A stretch of DNA of 64,000 nt, taken from Datnioides undecimradiatus. Taxonomy: Eukaryota; Chordata; Actinopteri; Lobotiformes; Datnioididae. Both the position numbers and the translations under genes were made by a program. Positions 1 through 19,300 of the stretch are shown here, piece by piece. Each line of letters begins with the position of its first letter. Position 1 is the stretch's first letter. The stretch spans positions 9,438,526-9,502,525 of the forward strand of contig WARS01000046.1 of assembly GCA_008933995.1 (NCBI GenBank). Direction: 5' to 3'. The notes under the pieces were generated by a model. That model ran no database searches. It was given only the letters and a program-made list of their open reading frames with translations, and was not told the DNA's origin.

Positions 1-908
1 CGCAGTGGCTCTACTACTGTATGACTCATTCACTCACTGAGAGGACTATTTGTGGGATGTATCTCAATTCGTTTTTTGTATGGCTTCGTTTGTTTGTTTG
101 TATGTTTGTTTGTTTGTTCAGTTTTCTCTGTCAGTCTGTGCCAAAGCACAAACACAGACACGTGTACTTGTGCCACTTAAATCCTGTGATTAATAACCTG
201 ATCTGAAGGTGGTGGGCTGTGGAGTGGAAATCCACCGCTGGTTGGAGATTAATTCTCTGACTGAAAATCTAAAGAAAATACAGAAACCCAGAAACTCAAA
301 TCAAATGAAGGATGCAGATGAGTGGAGATAATTTATCGTATTTGTAGAGAGCCATAATATTAATTTTAGGCCACGTTTTGCGTCTCAAAAACTTTCTGAG
401 TGTATTGGGCCCAGTCAACACTGTCACAACAGTAATGTGATGCTTTAAAATATTTTTATTTACATTTCAAGTAATACAAATTAATCAAAACTATATTTTA
501 TGTAATGTTTGGTAATAAGCCCACAAGAGAACATTCCTTATTTAGGGATATATTACAAAATAATTCGCATTGAATTTAAATAAGACCTAATATTTGCATT
601 CTGACTACATGACGAGTTATCCTCCAGCTGAAATTGAGTTTCTGAGGTGGAAAAAAATCAACAGAACCAAAACAAAATAGCATTGACCTGAAATCTGTGA
701 TCAAACGAAGAGGGAATAGAAATCAACGATTGCACAATTTCTATATGCTTTTTGTCATTAAATCGTATTTGTTTTCTATAACACTGCAGTCTGTGCACGT
801 TTATTGAGCTTCAGGAAAAGTCGCAGTTTGAGCTTTTTCTCTGTTTCTTCGCTTCTTGTCCGCGGCCTTGCATTATAATTATGGATTTGATCAATCCGTC
901 TCGGTTGC

Positions 909-1028
909 TTAAAATTGTCCTTCAGCTGTTTCGGTGAAGAGTTGACCACCGTGCTGATGTGTGCTCACACCGTTGTGTGAACAGATACCCGTGAAGATGC
1001 TCAGACAGTCGGCCTGAATGGCCTGGAT
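909..1028 (-). other. Possible terminal coding exon, unidentified
   Basis: On the minus strand, a pyrimidine-rich stretch ending in CAG just above position 1028 is followed by 39 open codons and a TAA at 909-911. The translation starts IQAIQADCLSIFTGIC, which looks more protein-like than the surrounding A/T-rich DNA. I do not recognise the family, and no partner exon with a fitting donor was identified in the window. It may be a chance open frame; treat it as a weak candidate only. Confidence 0.15.
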
Positions 1029-3555
1029 CTGAAACACACCATAGCGTTAATTAATAATTTCATCAGGAGGAATATGAAAACTAATTGACAATTATGACGA
1101 GGCTTAATTTCAAATATCAAAACAATTAAAGCATCTCTGCAGGCCTGTCTGTAAATGCTGGCTAAGAAGAAGGTCTACACAGGTGGTGTAGGTGCAGGGC
1201 AGAAGATGATGCATTATAAACTAGATTTATAAGCGTATTATGTATAATCTGGCCTGCTGCCTTCATCATACATGATAAAATAATTATAAACGTGTCCTAT
1301 GCATCGTTGCCGTGTGTCAGGAAATAATTTGAACAATATATAGAAATGCTTAATATGTTTTCAGACACGCAGCATTGAAATATTGTGCGAAAATTAAAAC
1401 AATCACCAGTTTTTTCAGCTGGACAGATAAGATACCGCCGCAGTGTACATTCAAAAACTGACTTTAACGTTGGACCTCACGCAAATTTTCAGACATTTTG
1501 GGGGATTTCTGTTGGTGTATGTTTTTAAAGCTAATTTAACCCGTAAGAGACGTCTTTCATATTCACTATTACATATGGTTTTTATTCACCTTATGTTTCA
1601 TATTTGGTGTAAGATAGTTTGGCTGATTGGTTATCAAATGACAAACAGTATACTGCTGCCACCTAGCGGCGGTTTTTTGGGTTAAAGGCAGGTTTGGGTT
1701 GAATGGAGTGTGTGAGAGAGTGTGTGTGTTAAATGAGAAAACGCTCTTTTTCAAATAATAACTTATAACAAGGACCACGGCTACCTTTAAGAACAATGAG
1801 TCTGGGTCCTCTTCGTAGTCTTCTCTGGGGTTTCATCCACGTTGTTGTAGTGTGATATCAAACATACACACTTTTTAGGCTGATCCTGTTGTTATTACAA
1901 TAAGATTTTATTCTTGGTAGCATGTGGAGAGCTTTGAAGCATTTGGAATTTATGTGGAAATTTACTTTGCAGGTTTTCTGTTATTATCTTCTAACAAGTC
2001 GTTTTTGAGAAAGACCTATGTAAACAAGCAGTAATTTAATGGGAAATAGGAACAAAGTCTAAAAAACAGCTATTTGTTTAGAGTTTAGTGAGTTGTTTTG
2101 GCTACATGATTCTGACTTATGACTCTTTGAAGTTATGAATTAAGCCCCGGCAGTTTTATTTATAGCCTAGCATCATGCAACATAATACATTTGGTCACAA
2201 AAACAAAATGATACTATGGTAAAAACAAATCATTTAAGAGTAACTGGAAATGAGAGAGTGTCAGGAAGAGCTGATGAAGAATTTCCATCTCTGTGTTTCT
2301 GATTTATTTTCAAATCCATATCTAAACAGCTTGAAACAACAGGGTTCAAATCTGCTCTCAAACTGGCCTGTTTACTGTGTTAGGTCATAGTATTATCTAT
2401 TCTTATAATATCCAGGCTCTAATTCTAAAATCTGAGACAGCAAGTGCGTTTTAAAGGTAAAAAGGAGAGATTAGAGGAAGAAAAAAAAGGGAAAATATGA
2501 ATATTTGTGGGTCTGGGGCGTGTGTGTGTGTGTGTGTGTCTGTGTGTGTTGAAATCTGTGTGTGTGCGTGTGTTAAGTCAGGTTTAAACCCAGCTCTCTG
2601 GAGGACCCTGTTGCCTGGATTCTGTCCTATCAGCAGGCGACCATCTGCCCTCCTCCCGGCCCTCTCACTCATACAGGCATCTTCTGCATTATTCATATTT
2701 TTACACACACACACACACAAAGGCACATTCACTCCTCCCTACACGCAATGTCCCACCTCACACATCATGCACAGAGCCACGTGTTAGACAGCCAGCCAGC
2801 CACACATACACACACACCCACACACACAGAGCTGCAGCTGACACTGTACACATCTCTGAGTCACCAGAGATGGTTCATACGCGGGTGTCATTGTCAGCTC
2901 TGAATTGTCTCCTCTGTCTTGTGAGGAATGGATCTCTCAGGAATTCTGAACAATGGCCACAGCGAAGCAACCAGCCAAAGTCATCAAATATCATTCATCT
3001 GTTCACGACTGTTTGTCTCTTTTCCCTTCTCTCACCCAAAGCCCCATTCTGAGCAGCGCTCCCACAACTTGCTCTCTCTCTCTTTCTCTCTCTGCCCTCC
3101 TTTTTTCTCTCTGTTTCTCCTGAGCTCCAGCACAGCACAAAGAAGAGGGCAGAGAGCTAATTCTTCAGCATTGTTGGGTGGGCTTAGTATTGTCATATGG
3201 TAGCAAGCACAGAGGGAGACGGATTACGAGACAGAGTCTATCCACCTCTAATAACTGTTGATACAGAGCAGTTTCTGCAAAAACTTTCACCTCGTCTTTC
3301 AGGCAGACACGGCTTTCCATGTGCATTTCAACACCAAACGGTGTGCAAAATAACAGAAAGGAAACAAGAGGAAAATACCACAGCTATATTTAATGAAATA
3401 TTAAGAGTTATCCATTGTCATACAGCTTTTTATCTCTAGGTATGGTACATTCATAAGAATCTTTTTTCTTTTAATGTTACAGAGTGTTTTTTTCTAGATC
3501 ATGTTCACATATTAATTTGATTTATTTACAGTCTGATGAGATTCCACAAGTGTTT

Positions 3556-3556
<1 letters not shown>

Positions 3557-3614
<58 letters not shown>
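3557..3614. repeat. (CA)n microsatellite, about 29 units
   Basis: Uninterrupted CA dinucleotide tract of about 58 bp. It is likely length-polymorphic, as such perfect tracts usually are. Confidence 0.97.
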
Positions 3615-3615
<1 letters not shown>

Positions 3616-6600
3616 TCACATACACAACACCACATAACAATGCAATATGGCTTCTACAGTCTATAAGCACAGATCTGGATGGGAGAGTGACACTTAACGG
3701 GGTTTAACGCCCAACCACCCTTTAAACGCCGAGGGACACTGAGACAGATGAAGCTGACCACAGGTGCTGATCTGGAAGTACTTTACTGGAGTTCTTCCTG
3801 TAATGGGCGGGTTTTAAAAGAGGGATCATCAGCTGATCAGCAAGACGACTGACCTCACCGTGCAGATCTGAGCTCTAGTGGTCAAAATTTGCAGCAGATG
3901 AGGGACTCTAATGTTTTGAGACAAAGATTCAGATGTGATGATGATGAATTTTTACATTTATCAAATGACATCTCAAAACATGATTACGCATGCAATTACA
4001 GCGATGATTGGTAACGTGAAAACAGATGTCAGAGCATCTACAGTATTGCACTAACTGACAGATCGATACATTGGACTGATGGAAACTCTCAGCCAGAGAA
4101 ATCACATGTAAACATAAGAAGAAAAGTGCAAAATAACCAATAACATCATTATTTTTCTTCAAATTCAAGCACAGCCACCATCAAAATCAATAAATAACAT
4201 AAAACAAATGCACAAATAATAAAACTAACATGACAGTATAAAAACATAAGTCATTGCTGGCACTGATACAAAGTAAACAGCTTTAGGAGTCAGTGTCCAT
4301 AAGGCTGAATCTGAAAAATAATGAGAGAAGGCAAGAGCATGCAGGCAAAAGGTTTTAAGACACAGAACGAAATATTTTTTCAGTTTCCGACAATATTACT
4401 GTATTGAAATACGTCTGCAGCACACAAACATAAAGGCTGTGCTGTCTTCTTAACTAAAGGATGGGTTCAGGCTTTGATCTGGAACCCATTTTAATGATGT
4501 TCTGGACATTTCTTTGTTATGCAGAGAACCCAGAACGCCTTAAAGTGTCTTTGTGACACCTTTATAACCTTATTAACCAAACCCTTTAGCTATATGTTAC
4601 ACTCTATTTTTGAAGTCATATTGTTACTTTTCCTTTCACAACTAATGCTACATATTAAAGCTACATTTTTAAAAAATATAAATTAAATTTTTGGATAGAA
4701 TCTTCACCAATGAAGCCTGACTGACACTGGATTTTTTAGGCCATTTGACCATACTTTAGTGTTTTAAAAATCTGCATGCAAAATATTGGCCAATATGAAT
4801 TTTTTTAAAACACATAAACCATCAGATGAGCATTATGTCTATGCCTACGGTTGCAGATGTCGATCCCAGCACTCTGTATATGCATAAAGGCCATTTAGCA
4901 TTAACATTAAAAGGAGATGACATATTGCACTGATTTCACTTCATTCCAGTGGAATCACTATGATTAGTGGATTTGCCTTCAACATCTGTGAACTTGTTGA
5001 TCAAAAGCAAGTCTTCTTGACAGCGCCCAAGTTTGAGGGCACTCCAAAATGGAGGAGACTATCAAAGCTCACTAGCTCTATTGCTCCATTCACATTTATT
5101 TGACCTGCTCTGTTTGAGTATCAACAGCTCAGTGAAAGAGGAATGTATGCAGGCAGCTGTGGGACAGGAGTTGATGGTACAAACACATCTCTTTTGAATA
5201 AACCATGAGAACCTGCTCTGCTAGCGGCACAGCTAAGTGAATGACCCAAGCAGCTGGCTAGTGAGACAGCAGTTAGCTTCCTGTGACACTAAGTTCAACC
5301 TCAGGAATCAAATATTTTGCAAAGACTTTCAGATTAATTTCCACTTTCTGGTGCGACCACACCTTTAAGAAAATATCAGGGATTATATCAGCCCAACCAA
5401 TTTACAGCTCAATCTGTAATCACAAACTCTGACATGGCCTTGATCCCCTTTCATCCCTAACATGAACATTTTTTTAGGTTGGACCATAAATAAGAAGCAG
5501 CAGCATATCACTTTTCCCTTTTTCTCTGAAAACCCAGCTGAAAGATACTCATGGTTTGTGAGTGTCTGTGTGTTAAGGTGGAAAGGTTAGGCTGTGAATC
5601 GCCACCAGTGTGTCATCATTCATGCACAGAGGGTGACTCATCCATGCGCAACATGGACAGAGAAGCACATACTGTATATCGCTTGCTTCGCATGCTTTTT
5701 AGTAGCTTTAACACACAACATGTGGGTACGTGCATTTGCTGAGTGACAAACACACATAAAACCTGCACCTAACCACCACACACCCCAAATCCCACACAGC
5801 CTGGCGGACATTAAACATTGGCAGGCTGTTATTGCTTTACAGAACATCTTTTGAGCTATCACCTGTTTTAAATCCAGGGCTGATTCTGCTGAAAGGAAAA
5901 ATAACACAAACAAAAAAACGTCAAGATCAATTGGCTACATGTCCGAGTGATTGATTTGGCCAGAGGCACCGACAAACAAACATCAAACTTAATGAAATAA
6001 GCCAGCAAAAGAATGTACATAACGTGAAGCGTAAAGGGACATTTTCATTGGCACGTACCAGCCATGCACTTTCATTCAGACGGTATATCTACTGAATCTA
6101 TCTCTACATGATTGTTTGATTCGCTCTCAATGCTTGAGTGTAGTACGTCTATCTGACCTAAAGCTACTGCTCTCAATGACAAAGCCAAGCAACACAGGCG
6201 CCTGACAATGTATGATATCGTGTTGTGCTTCTAATGTGGGAAAAAACAATTTTTTGGCAAAATAATTGTCTTATTAAGACAAAAAGATCAAAGTGCTTGT
6301 GGCAGATTTGTAGTTTACTATTCGTTATCCTCCGAGAAATGTCACTGCGTTATTTAAATATGGGCAACAGGCATTACTGTAATAACCCAGTAGTGTAGAT
6401 GGATACACATTGTACAGGAAGTCACAGGGTCTTCATACTGATCCTAGATCAGCAGAGTGGGTATTCATGGAGACTATTACAAGACAATTTGGTCATTGTG
6501 TCCAACACAGGAGAAACACCCACAGTATTTACACCATATGACAGAGGGGATGACTCTATATTTGCTGACTATCTATACTATTTATACTCATATATAATCA

Positions 6601-6802
6601 AATATTCTAGCTATTTAAATCTGATAGTCGCATCAGATCCTTTTGGATATTTACACTGAATCGTATTCATTTACATCAATCCTGAACACTTCCCTCCGTG
6701 CCGGTGTCATATCAATACAAGGCGTTAAGGGTTCAGTTGAAACACACACACAAGGCCGGGTGTTGTGAATGGCTACAGGGGATAGCGAGAGGGGGTGTGG
6801 GT

Positions 6803-6817
6803 GGGGGGGGGGGGGGG
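6803..6817. repeat. Poly-G run (15 G)
   Basis: Mononucleotide G run on the plus strand, inside a GC-rich patch downstream of the faxc stop codon. Such runs are error-prone in sequencing, so the exact length is uncertain. Confidence 0.9.
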
Positions 6818-7188
6818 CAAGTCATGCACGCGCACGTTTGCCGTGGTTACAACGGGGAGGCGTTTGTGACTGCAGATGACGTCGACCACGCGGAGGAGTT
6901 TCTCAGCAGCGGCGTCATTTACTCCTGTTTTTTCTACTTCCTGTTCTTGTTTTTTTTTTAACCCTCTCTTTTCTTCCTCTGCAACTTTTCTGCTTCTTCT
7001 CTCCAACAGTCACCTCTGAGCTACGTCTCGCTCCCTGTTCCCTCTGCCGCGGTCATTCCTCCACTACAAGTGTGCGAGTTAAACCTCTAGGTCCTCAACT
7101 TCTGTGCTGGCACAGAAATACTCCCCAGTTATTTCCTGTTCAAAGAGGTAGGGGGCATGTATGCAGGTGTGTACCATATGTGTTTTCG

Positions 7189-13300
<6,112 letters not shown>

Positions 13301-16300
13301 GAGACTTTCAAAATAAAAGCTGATTCACGGATTACAGGAGCACGTGTGGGTGGAGTTGTACAAAATCTTGGAGTAAAAACAAGAATGATCGTAATATTTT
13401 TTTAGAAGTGAGCAGAAATAAACCAACTTAGCAAATTAACCCTAGACTCATGAAGGGTACCCTGTTCCCCAAGAGCCACAAAGGTCCAAGGTTCACTTAC
13501 TATTACAGTAATCCGACACCCACCACCCTGTAGGCAACGGTGTGATTGACAGTAAGAGGTGATTTACATGATGTAGATATTCAGGTGGACCAGGGTAAAA
13601 CTGGTACGAACTAATATACTCGTAGGTCTAAAAAAACATGTACTACTTCTTTCACCACAAATAATTACAATGACTTTCAACACATGTATTACAAAAAAGA
13701 TTTCTGTGGGTGAAATGTACGGCACTGAACAGTAAAACCTAGGTTCAAAGTGATGCCCATTTCTGGAAAAACATACATTTTAGCTGCGGCACAACTGTTG
13801 CAAATATTATTGCACCGTAACCTTTGACACCCACAGGACAGTTAGGACATCTCTCAAACGAAATGCAGTCTTCAAAGAAACAGACTTTTTTACATTTTGA
13901 CTTGCGATAGTGGGAAAAACACAGATGTAACATTGAACATCAGAGTTAGAGCTCCAGTCATGTTGAGAGTCTCAGTGAGCCTGCGTGCACATTAACAGCT
14001 CAATGAAATGGAATTTATCATTTCTGTGTTGAATATTTAAACCTTTGCTACTTTAACATCTTAAACTATACATCACCGTTGAAGTCTTTTCTAATCTAAT
14101 AATTTTACTAGTTTTTCTCCTTTTTTCCCGCCTAAGTAAAACATATACATATATAAACATATATACACACACACACACACACACATATATACGCACACAT
14201 GCATACATATACATATATTGGATTTTATTTTGAAGGAGAAATGCTGCAGCTTGCAGTAGTTTTCCTCCCCTGGCTTCACGCATCTGACGTGACGTCACTG
14301 GTACTAACTGTACCCTCATTGGTACAAACTCCTATAGGCAACTACAGGCAAATACATCCTGTAACACTATTCAACGACTATAGGGTTTTCTTCATTACAA
14401 AGAGGCAAAAAACATATAATTAAGTTTGTGTTCTACACCTTCTTCAACTCCAGGCTCTCTGTTACTAAAAGTACAGATTTTTCTATGGAAAGCAAATATG
14501 CAATATGGTACATATTCTTTACATCCGCCACTAGGGGTCCTACCACAGTCACCGTGTTAAAGTGACATTGAAGCTAGGTAAAGGGACTGAACATGACTTT
14601 TGTAACATGCTGGAAGATTCCCCCAATGGTCCATTACATATTATATGAACATGACATAACAGCTTGAGTAACAGCAGTGAACCGCTTTGTTTTGCACACC
14701 AATACATTTTTATTTGAACATAAATTATATTCGAAAATGATAAAGACTTTCAAGTAATAAAACAATTTTGGGAACTAGTAGGAGTCTTTAGGTGAAGCCC
14801 TTTTATGTTCATGCCCATTCATGTGAACTGTCACATAGCAGATGGAGCCTGCTCAAGGGCAGGAAAATGCCAGACGGCAAAGCAGAGCAAGGCTGCGTTC
14901 AGTTTGCCTCTGAGGCGTCTCTGTCTTACTTCTGTCTTCCACTTAGTGTGAGAATGTTACATGCAAGTGGCCTTTAATGCAAAGATTTTTCAAATGACAA
15001 AAATTAGGCAAATAGGACGCGACTGATAACGCATCAAAGCAACGCAACACAGTGTTCAGAGTCAGGTCAGCCTGAATGGGACAATGTGCTTTTATGAAGG
15101 GGTTCCTCTGTAACCAGCAGCTTTTATTTTCTAAGGCTTTTAAGCACCTTGTTCTGAGTACAGCCACACACAGCTCCCACTGTATTACATCACAAATCAT
15201 AGACACATCTACAGGTATAAGCACACATACTCTGCCACAATTCAGTGATTAAATAGATGGCAGAGGGTAGATTAAACATAACGTACAACCAAAACTCTGC
15301 AGACAAATCTAGAATGACTAATTTTTTCAAAGGGGGAAAAAGACTTTACTTGACAAATAAAAAACAAATTTTACAAAAAAATTAGCTTTATACAAAATAT
15401 TAATGTACAACTAAAGCAGAATAAATGAAAATATAACAACATGAATAAGCATTGCAGCAGGTAAACAGAACCATGACAGTAAAATAAACGGGCACTTTCA
15501 TCTGAAGCACAAGTACGAAGCGAAACCAGCTCATGATTTCCATAATTAAGAAAAAACATAAAAGATAAAATGAACAGAATGAAGGCTATTTACAAAAGAG
15601 AAGAAGGGGCGGGAGGGAGGAGGTGTCATGATTCAAAACAGTAAATTGTTGTACTCAGAGAGTTAATTTCTCTTGGGATTGTTTTCTCCTGCAAAAGTTC
15701 ATGATCAACCAGCACAGACCTCAGCACAGTTGCACAGGGCGATATCCAATCAGATTCACTCTCTAACAGCACAGGATCAAATTGTTTTACAGAGCAGGCT
15801 ACTAAAGTCCCTGAGGAAAGAAAACCCACCCAGACTGGCCACTCACACACACACAGTCACACAAAAACGCACAAAGAGACATACACACATACAAACACAG
15901 TACTTGTGATCAAGTTTTCTCGAATCCCACGGAGCTGCACATGTAAGGACTCGCTCCTCTGGGCTGTTCAAGGATGTCAGGATCATCACGACATTAAAAA
16001 CAGGTTTATACCAAACCATCACATCTGTTCTCCCATTAGTCCCCCCCCACATTCCCCTGTCCCCTTCCCCTAAATGTTCCTCAGTTTCAGTTCGTTCAAG
16101 TCTGGAGGTGATTAGAGAGCCTCGTTGAGACGACAAAACTGTTGTCACCGATCTGCTCAACACTGCAGGCATTATAATGGCCGCTCAATCAATCCATAAA
16201 CCCATAATGATCAGAGACGGAGGGGAAAGTGAAGTCGTGGCTCTCAAAGAGTTTTTTTTTCCTTGGGTGTCAGTCGAAGATGAAGGGGCATCTTGTTCGG

Positions 16301-16370
16301 CTGAAAGATGACTTTTTTGTTTTCCCGCTGACACCACAGAGGTTGTGCATCAATGTTACGGATACCCACA
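13301..16370. other. Intergenic region / ccnc 3' UTR
   Basis: No convincing gene between faxc and the ccnc stop codon. The part nearest 16370 is presumably ccnc 3' UTR. A TTTATTTT near 14709 on the plus strand reads as an AATAAA-type signal on the minus strand but is too far away to assign. A CA tract lies at about 14165-14184. Confidence 0.5.
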
Positions 16371-19300
16371 CTAAGACTGGCTGTAGGAGTTGCTTTGGTT
16401 GCCATTGGAGCTCTGGTCACCTTCACTGTAAAAGCCAGATGGAGAGAATAATCACACACAGCTCATTGAAATATATTGAAAGGCTATTTATTTGTACCTT
16501 AAGGATGTATTGAAAAATGCAACACGCTACAGCACAATAGGACATGACAGAGCACAAAATCTAGTCTTTTCCTTTTTTTCACTCTCTTGATCGATTTAGT
16601 TGTCTAGGAATTTCACATTTAGGTAAAATCCACTAGAATTGTTTCTTGACTACATGATCAACGCAACAAGTTTTAGTTCAGGAAAACCCAGAAACTGTTA
16701 AAAAAATAAGTATGTACTGGATCTGACCCACGAATCAAGTTTACCTGTTAGGAGGCGGTTTAGGCTTAGGCATCTTGTTGAGCACAGCAGCTATCTCTTT
16801 CCTGTCATCAAAGTTTTTCCACTGGTCGTAGAGCTTCAGAATGACACGGATAATCTCCAGGATCTTGACAGAAATCACAAATGGGAACAAATATTGTTTT
16901 AATTCAAAGGTGAATATATCAGTCATAATAAGACAACATGACTGTTGTCAAAAACAAGAGCAAAAACCATGAACATCACTAAGCCCGACTGTTGCCTCTG
17001 AATGCAGAGAGCCACATCAAAAACAAACCAAGATGCAACCAAAGAAACACCAACAAAGCTGAATGGCCATCTCCATTACAAATGAGTTGAACGCCACCTG
17101 TTTTCTAAAACACAGGCTGGCTGCAATAATTGTCTAATCATCAAAGGAAAGAGTGAATGTGTCTCAACCTTAATTTCAAATTAACATTAGACACTGAGGC
17201 CAATCTTACTTTGTCCATGTCGACAGAGAGCTCTGCAAACCACTGCCTGGCATCTTTCTGCTGCACCACACAGGCAACATGCAGACAGGCTGTGGGAGGA
17301 AAAGAAGAGCTGATCATGTTATATCGAATAAATCTTTTTTTTAAGTCAGTAACTTTGTTAAATAGCTGTGATGAGTAATGCATGGGGACACATCTTACCC
17401 AAGGCAATCATAAAGGGAGGATAGAGCAGACACAGATCTGTCCTGTATGTGTCATTCACTATTCGCCTGGAACAAAGAAACACACTGAGTAAGACCACCA
17501 CCAACAACAAAATCTAGTATGTGATGAATCGATGATTTGTCCCATAGACAAATAATTTCGAGACAAATATATGCAGACAATGTCATACCATGCCAGAGGA
17601 AGCAGCATGTCCTCCTGTCCCATATCCTGCACATACTGCAGAAGTGGTCTGTAGGGGTGGTAGACTATCAGGCAGCAGTCCTGAAAAATAGATAATATAA
17701 AATATAAGTAATCCATCCCAATGAAACAAAGCCTATAGTACAGTGGTGTCAATACTCACCATTAACTCCAAAAGGTAGAACTCACATTCTAATATCTGTA
17801 GGGACACAAATTTAAAATATATTTAACAAAGCAGGACAATCAAACCAAACCTGTTTTAACAATGTTTGAAAGAAAATACAGCGGACAACTTCTTTATAAG
17901 ACCCAACGAATAATAGTGTGAAATTAACCCCTACCGGGCTGAAAATAATGCTTCAAAATCAATTAGAGTAGCTTTTTAAGTAGTTAACATCCTTTCATAA
18001 CGTGTCGCGAATGCATTCTTATGCGACAACCTGTTGCGAAGTGTCATGGAAAAGCATTAACACCCTCAATCAATATTTATCTTGCTGTATAAATCTTGTT
18101 TTGCTTTTAGTTACATTGACAGATAAAGGAATAATCAAGTTGTTGTTGGGAAAATCATCAGGAGATATCAGCTGACCTATGACTGTTATTGTTTTATTGC
18201 ACCCCTCCCACACCATCTGTTGCCAGCACTGCTACTACGTCTGCAGACTGGACTTGAAAAATTAAGTTAAGGGGTTGCAGCACTGCGCTAACTCATTCTC
18301 TGCTGTGTGAACCACTCCCTCCTTTTATCGCTCCATGGTGGGTCGCTATAAATAATAGTTTACCCAGCATTCTGGACAGTAAGCGTGTCAGGACAGCTCT
18401 GGTGACGTCCTGGCAACTTGGTGGAGATGCAGGATAAATAAAACACTGGCGGTGTGCACCACAGTGAGAAATAGAGAACAAATGCGTGCGCAGTTGCACG
18501 AGGGCAGCCAGTGTCTAAGGCATCTCCCACAACAACAAGGTTTTTATCAGAGGATTGCGAACATTAGCTGTGGAATCTCGCGTATTGGTAGACACTGACA
18601 TAGCAACACTGTGATACACTGTAAGCGATTCTTGGTATGCTGTAATGTAGCACAACAGTGCATAAATAACTTTGCAGAGGAAGCAGGACAACAGTTATCT
18701 GGTTGATTCATAGCACAGGTGATCCAAAAGCATACAGGTATTTCAGTTGTTTAAACTGGTAAAATGCACCTTTGTTTTACTCTGTGGCAGCATGGCTGTA
18801 CTACACTTTAGTTTAGCTGTGCATGTGTCTTTGAGTCTCAATCTGAAACACGTCTTATCTCTGCTGTGCCTTACTGACTTCATTAATGCCATGTGCATCC
18901 CTTAAACACAACTCTAATAGGCGCTTTTCTTTGTCATTGTGTCTTTAGTCTGCTGGCAGCGTTATGACTTGCTATTATGTGTCTCTGTTATGTTGCTGCA
19001 TATACTGTTTAATGAATATCAATTCTTATACTAGTTTCTACATTGCACCTGCTTAGTTAATAAGAACATTATCTAGAGGCCAACATATAAATTCTTACAT
19101 AGACATTTTACTTACATGATTCATTCTGTAGGGGAACTCCTTTGGAAAAGCATAGGAAAACCTAGTTTTTACTGTTTAAAAAAAAAAAAAAAATTTATTG
19201 TCTCCTCTACAGAAGAAACACAATCTCAGCATTTGGAATACTTAGAAATATGTAAGAAATATGTTGCTTACACACAGATGTTGCTGCAGAGATCAGCCTT

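Larger units (their letters stand above)
1..7188. other. Gene-poor flank, probably faxc 3' UTR plus intergenic DNA
   Basis: No open reading frame here has recognisable homology, and the ones present are short, low in complexity or built from CA/TG repeats. The stretch lies downstream of the faxc stop codon on the minus strand. Vertebrate FAXC transcripts tend to have long 3' UTRs, so part of this region may be faxc UTR, but I could not fix a poly(A) site. The region holds several CA/TG tracts (about 2520-2575, 2703-2830, 3557-3614) and a run of 15 G at 6803-6817. One possible minus-strand exon at 909-1028 is listed separately. Confidence 0.5.

Noticed and set aside
2451-2787. Overlapping open frames on both strands with Cys-Val and Thr-His runs
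   Set aside because: Simple translations of TG/CA microsatellites.
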